From contig JAWNGF010000003.1 in the NCBI GenBank assembly GCA_037039685.1, positions 1,364,001 through 1,428,000 of the forward strand: DNA of 64,000 nt, read 5' to 3'. Source of the DNA: Ceratobasidium sp. AG-K. Its lineage: Eukaryota > Basidiomycota > Agaricomycetes > Cantharellales > Ceratobasidiaceae. Under the pieces are notes generated by a model that saw only the letters and a program-made list of their open reading frames with translations, was not told the DNA's origin and did no database searches. Position numbers and translations under genes: made by a program. Below, piece by piece: positions 59,568 through 64,000 of the stretch. How positions within the stretch are numbered: position 1 is the stretch's first letter; each line of letters begins with the position of its first letter.

Positions 59568-59974
59568 GGGGACTCTAACTAGAAGAGTGGTAAGGGTAAG
59601 GAGAGAGCGTGTATGGCTCTCAACGCGGGCATGCGTATCACTTGGCAAGCGCCCGCTTGAGGCATGTCAATTGGTCAAATTGTCCCAAACACACTTACTG
59701 GGACACCACCCCTGGTCTAACGGGTAACATGGCAGTCAGCCTTTCTGCTCAACCTAGGTGCAAAAGGCCAAAGATTAACAGTAATGGGACACTTGCGTCA
59801 ACCAAGCGTATCAGCCGATGCGCCCGCCAGGATTTCAGCCAAGCACGTCACAGTCAGATTGTGCTCCGCCAGTACGCTGCTATTATAGTACTAGTTGACC
59901 AACTACCCAACAGCCATATAGACTACAGCATTATAATACGACCTATTGTCTCTACCCCTCTTTGACACTAGCAT
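59568..59974. other. Intergenic, no gene
   Basis: This is 5' flank of the zinc-finger gene and 3' flank of TFB4. Short open frames in the plus direction overlap the zinc-finger start but match nothing. Confidence 0.45.
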
Positions 59975-61350
59975 TCATGCCAAGAGCTCAACCCTAATCA
60001 TGCACGGGCTGCCTTCGTACCATTTCAGCTGTGTCACTGAAGTCGCGCTTAGCATTTTCTTGTAGGACGCTATCGGGAACTTGGTCCTAGACAAAAGACG
60101 TCAGAAAATGCCCAGCCGTAATGATTTGTACTCACTTGCACGTTACGCAAACCGGAACGGGTTTACAGAAGACTGCAAATAATACCCCTCAGCCCAACGT
60201 TGGCAACGAAAAATTAGCACGACATACTTGAAAGACACACAGAGCAGACATATCCCATGTCAACTACGTCCTTATGGCAGAAACATGATGCGCGAAAGTC
60301 TACTTTTCCTTGGCTCGGGAGCTCAATGGCATTTCGGAGTGACGCTGAGGGAAGGAAACACATCTGTTCAAACATGGCTAAGCTGACTAGACATAAGAAA
60401 TAGCAGATAGTTACCGTCAAGCATTGTAGGAGTGAGGTGTTCTTGTCCAAATTCAGGTAGCATCCCCCAGTAAGATATGCAGCCTGTTGGAGGAAGATCG
60501 TATCCGGGCCAAAGACTCTACATACATCAATTGGTACGCGCTGGTGTTAGATAGACGGCTATTAGAACCAGCCTGTGAGCGATTTGAGGTAGGGCGTACC
60601 AATTTCTGTGCGGAAAAGATCGAGTTCATAAAGGGGATATACGGTGTCGACGCATCTGGCGACGCCGATAGTATGAGGATGCTCGAATCGATGCTCGAGG
60701 TTGTTGTCGTGGAGGGTTTGTCACTGGGAAGTTTGTCTGGTCGAGATATCCTGTTGATTTCTAGCGCCGGTATAGCTCAGAGCTGTCCCGCCATGATCAC
60801 GACCAGTACTACTTACGACATAAAGCCTGGGTCAGCGAAGGAACTAACGCAATAGGCTCTAATTGACCAACAACGCATCAGTTCAAAACGTCCGATCAAG
60901 CCTGGTTGAAGCCCTCATACTTTTAAGGTCTTCTTCAGAGAGGCTGGTCAACTCCGCCTGTATCCTTTCCATCAGCGTGTCGTCGACCGACCGGAACCCG
61001 TGGTATGTATTCGATTCTGCCTCTGGCCCGGGTGCATCGTCTGGCCGGCTGCTTTCGATGGGGACTGGATATAGAGCTAAGCTGCTCTCAATTTGGATCA
61101 CATTGAGACTCAGCTAGTAGTTGTGGGAGAAAGCCCACCTTCGTCCCGGAAATGCCCCAAGTATAGCTGCACTGTTTTCCTGTCTACACGCCAAGTGACA
61201 GTTCAAAAAAACCAAAACCTGAGATAGGAACGTCGACAAGTCCATTCCTTGTCCACCAGTCGCACTAGCCGATCCAGACAGCTGCCATTGAGCAGGCGAA
61301 AGGTCGATGATTAGGATAAGGTGGGAGGGTGGTGTGGTTTCGGCTTCCAT
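59975..61350 (-). CDS. TFB4: TFIIH core subunit Tfb4 (p34)
   Basis: Tfb4 pairs with Ssl1 (p44) in the TFIIH core used in transcription start and nucleotide excision repair. The vWA-like domain starts SHLILIIDLSPAQW and continues TFLSQVLVFLNCHLACRQENSAAILGAFPGR. A 54-nt intron there removes an in-frame TAG and joins SSLALYPVPIES. Further exons give LVPSLTQALCQINRISRPDKLPS, ILILSASPDASTPYIPFMNSIFSAQKL and RVPIDVCRVFGPDTIFLQQAAYLTGGCYL. The C-terminal zinc domain is [42 protein letters not shown], the family signature. About eight introns. The C-terminus after CKTKF is longer and more basic than usual, and its reading to the TGA at 59975 is less certain. Confidence 0.9.
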
Positions 61351-61855
61351 CTAACTTCGCAAAAGATATTACAGGGTTGAGTAATTAAATATCGTGGTGG
61401 CGATTTGCCACAGGCAAGTTTGAGCCGTCAGGACTTGTTGACTGCTGTAGGGGTATCACGTAATCCAATTTGACCAAATAAAGCCCGCCGGGTGCTCGCC
61501 GGAGTTGGCAGCACACGTTGATATCAATAGTCGGAATCAAGAGAGCTTGTATATTGGTATCCCGGATATGATGCATAGTCTATTAGATAGAAGAAACCAG
61601 CCTATAAACTGTCATAGGCCGGGCCGGAGTCCTCCACCGAATACTCATCTCGCAACGATATTTTGAGGGCGAAGCCACTACTGTGTTACTACTGACTTCT
61701 TACAGAATCCCACCCTGCCCCGACACTGATAACAATACAAGTGTCACTGGGCCATCACTCCGAGAAGTACTTTGTCACACTTACGGCCCGCCTTGCCGGG
61801 CCATCTTCTAATAAACGATTACGAGTAGCAAAGCTTAAACTACACCTCCTCACAT
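61351..61855. other. Intergenic, no gene
   Basis: 5' flank of TFB4 and 3' flank of the methyltransferase gene. Only short open frames were seen. Confidence 0.45.
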
Positions 61856-62960
61856 TCATAGACGTGCATAAACAGTCCGCTCGATCCCCCATGGGTCTGC
61901 CCATACATCTGTCTGTCGTACAAAGGGTTGAAGCATGCGTTCGACCGCGCGAGCTTGGCCCCGGCCAACTTCCAAAACGATGTAGCCACCTTGGCGAACA
62001 AGGCTTTGATGCTGAACGAGCGAAGCAATCCGCGCGTAGAATGAAAGTCCCAATGCGTCATGATTCGCGTGACGGGAAGATTTGCCTACAACCAACCGGG
62101 AAATAAATCAATGCCGAACTGGCCAATTATCTGTTCAATTCACCTGGCAACCATGACGGCACCTCACCAAGCAATGCCAAGGGATCCTCAAAGTCCCGCA
62201 CGGTGGGAGAAAGTTTGACGTACTCTTCTCGTGGGATGTATGGGGGATTGGATGTCAGGACGTCAAACGGCTCCCAAGCATCATTGGACCGCCTCAACGA
62301 CCGAATAAATTCGTCAGAAAATATATCAAGCCGCTCCACTAATACGGTGTTGCCTTTCAAGTCGTTGAAGCCACATCGTAGAATGTTCTCGTGCGCAAGT
62401 TCTACAGCGGCCGAACTGACGTCGATGGCCAACGCAGATATGGTGCAAGGTGGCAAAGAATCGCACAAGAGAAGCGGGATACATGCGGTACCTGTGCAAA
62501 GGTCCAGCACACGAAGGGGAGTATCCTCCGAGGTATGACCTCGTAAAATTTGAGCGAGTCGCAAAGCCCAGTGTTCCGTCTCAGGCCCTGATCGAGTGGT
62601 CACCAAAACGTCAGTACAGATAAGATCGAACCAAGGGATACATACGGGGAATGAGCGTTGGTGGGCGTGTTAAAATGTCGAGTGAGCCAAAAGGTTGTGA
62701 ACCTGGTGAAGGTCAGTATATAGATAGTAAGAGCCAAGAGAGCACCGCCTACCCAAGAGGTACTGCAATGGCCACCCTTGAGCCCGTTTCAGCAGTTTGT
62801 CGGCCAATAAACCGGAATTTGGATGCCGCCCAATTGAGTCTTTGATCCATCGCAGCTCTGTAATGGCCTGCTGGCGAGAGCCAAGTGCACGCGCTAGATT
62901 GGCGACGAGTGCAGGAATTCGGGGCATACGATGGAAAACACAGTGGCAGTGCATATACAT
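61856..62960 (-). CDS. MTQ1: Release-factor glutamine methyltransferase (HemK/PrmC, mitochondrial Mtq1 type)
   Basis: It methylates the Gln of the GGQ motif in the mitochondrial peptide-chain release factor, using SAM. The N-terminal helical domain gives RIPALVANLARALGSRQQAI and LLKRAQGWPLQYLLG. Splicing brings in QPFGSLDILTRPPTLIPRPETE, and RVLDLCTGTACIPLLLCDSL is SAM motif I (family E/DxGxG replaced by DLCTGTACI, as in Mtq1). The catalytic motif FDVLTSNPPYIP is complete. The donor at about 62173 (GTGAGG) joins DPLALLG to GKSSRHANHDALGLSFYARI, and the C-terminus is GGYIVLEVGRGQARAVERML. The start may be 62960 or the ATG at 62927, which begins the conserved part. Confidence 0.9.
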
Positions 62961-63179
62961 GGCCCATCATGGCGGGCGGTGACACACGTGACAATATTGG
63001 AAATGATTAGGTGATCACTCCTGGTATTCGTTCTGCTCTCATCGACAACCTCGCTGATCCATACAAGAATTGTTTAGGTCCACAACCTCTTCCAACCTCG
63101 GCCCTTTGGTTGTTTCAACTTGACTGATATAACGACTCGCCTCTCTGACTACAATTCTCCTACATACTCTGTGTCTCTG
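62961..63179. promoter_or_regulatory. 219-bp divergent promoter of MTQ1 and the Ert1-type gene
   Basis: The genes start in opposite directions with 219 bp between start codons. A CACACGTGACA E-box-like palindrome lies near 62982-62992. No TATA box was seen. Confidence 0.5.
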
Positions 63180-64000
63180 ATGATGGACGTACAGCCGCCT
63201 CTTCGGCCTCGCCCCCCGGCTGCTGATTTGGGGAGATTCGACTCGCCCCTCCAAGGAGAATCCTCGAGAAAGGTGGCGATCGCGCCTCAGGTACCCAAGC
63301 GCAAGCGGGATGTTCGGCCCAGCACAGACACATCGAGGGCCGCCTCCCCCGCCCAGGAAACTCCCGCGCCAAAGAAGAAAAAGGTGAGTGTTGAGCAAAT
63401 GCGTTTAGAATGTTGCTAAACCTAGTCTAGGCTAACCGAGCCTGCTTTCACTGCCAAAAAGCGCACCTCACATGTGACGATGGTATGTTGCTGTCAAATT
63501 TGATCATTTCACTCGCCCTTGCTCACTGTTTGATGCCCCACCAGCCCGCCCGTGTATGCGTTGCGTGAAGCGAGGGATCGGCGACAACTGCACGGAAGGA
63601 CATCGCAAAAAGGCCAAGTACCTTCTCGATGAGGAGGAGCTCGGTAAGTCCCCGAGGTCGCGTGATTCTACCGGTCCTGCTCACCCGGTGGCCAGAGGAA
63701 CTCAAGCGTACCAAAGATCGAAACCCTTCAGAAAGCCAACTGACGCCGAATCCCCCGTCCTCGATTCTCACTACTGGCCTGGCTTCGGCTGAGGACAGCT
63801 CATTACTACCAGGTGAGCGCGGCATCACAAACAAGGCACACCCCGCTAACTCCGTTCCTCAACCCGCCGGCCCATCAGGTTTCTCGACACCAACAGACCC
63901 TCTCTTCAACATCACCTTTGACCCTGCGTATCCTTTCGGCTCCGAGGCAGCAAACCTCGAGTACTCGATCCTTTCAGCGATTCTAAATCAACAACCCGAC
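63180..64000 (+). CDS. ERT1: Zn2Cys6 transcription activator of gluconeogenesis (Ert1/AcuK type), 5' part
   Basis: Ert1/AcuK factors switch on gluconeogenic and carbon-source genes in the nucleus. The window holds the first five exons. A disordered basic N-terminus (PKRKRDVRPS) leads to the zinc cluster [36 protein letters not shown], with six Cys in the C-x2-C-x6-C..C-x2-C-x6-C order, followed by HRKKAKYLLDEEEL. The last visible exon gives TPTDPLFNITFDPAYPFGSEAANLEYSILSAIL, and NLEYSILSAIL marks this subfamily. Introns interrupt at 63386, 63484, 63643 and 63812 or so. The protein continues past base 64000, where a PAS-like domain would be expected. Confidence 0.88.

Noticed and set aside
60487..60855. 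122-codon plus-strand open frame
   Set aside because: It starts with a non-ATG codon and lies antisense to conserved TFB4 exons.
1..64000. Mobile elements, CRISPR arrays and viral genes
   Set aside because: No transposase, reverse transcriptase, integrase, long terminal repeats or regularly spaced repeats were found. The tRNA fragment is the only trace that could hint at a retroelement.

Overview
The window is nuclear DNA of a filamentous basidiomycete. Genes are dense and lie on both strands. They are cut by many introns of about 45-60 bp with GT-AG (a few GC-AG) borders, there are no operons, and several products are typical of fungi (CRY-DASH, Scp160-type KH protein, Crz1, Ert1/AcuK, Mdm31/32). 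The set of secreted pectin-degrading enzymes and the overall protein style suggest an Agaricomycete plant pathogen or saprotroph of the Rhizoctonia/Ceratobasidium kind. That placement is inference from memory of such proteins, not from a search.

Layout. 0.3-4 kb: mitochondrial enoyl-CoA hydratase and the replication licensing ATPase Cdc6. 4-7 kb: gene-poor DNA with an intron-containing tRNA-Thr(AGT) and, about 760 bp further on, a second copy of only its 3' half. 7-9.6 kb: a BAX-inhibitor-1 family membrane protein and a secreted Asp/His-rich protein of unknown role. 9.6-11.5 kb: no solved gene, possibly decayed coding sequence. 11.5-17 kb: an orphan seven-helix membrane protein, then Mdm31/32 and a 77-residue probable mitochondrial protein that diverge from a 152-bp promoter. 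17-22 kb: a cyclopropane-synthase-like methyltransferase, a 67-residue secreted peptide and a CRY-DASH with an RGG tail.

23-31.7 kb: a PL9-like pectate lyase, the elongation factor ELL and NMN adenylyltransferase. 32-37.9 kb: a small four-helix membrane protein with a 13-nt exon and a large multi-KH protein (vigilin/Scp160). 38-46.2 kb: three secreted pectinases in a row on the minus strand (endopolygalacturonase GH28 and two PL1 pectin lyase paralogues). With the PL9-like gene this makes four pectinolytic genes in 23 kb, and all four have TATA boxes shortly upstream. A 26-base G tract lies just beyond the end of the second pectin lyase.

46.7-64 kb: a gamma-tubulin complex protein, an HSL-type alpha/beta hydrolase with a long lid insertion, a Crz1-type zinc-finger factor, the PTS1 receptor PEX5 (two apparent single-base frameshifts), a small C2H2 protein, TFIIH subunit Tfb4, the mitochondrial release-factor methyltransferase Mtq1/HemK, and, divergent from it, the start of an Ert1/AcuK-type Zn2Cys6 regulator cut by the window edge.

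Exons were joined by eye from conserved protein order, reading phase and splice sites. For several genes the summed exon lengths were checked to be a multiple of three. No transposase, reverse transcriptase, LTR pair, CRISPR array or viral gene was seen.
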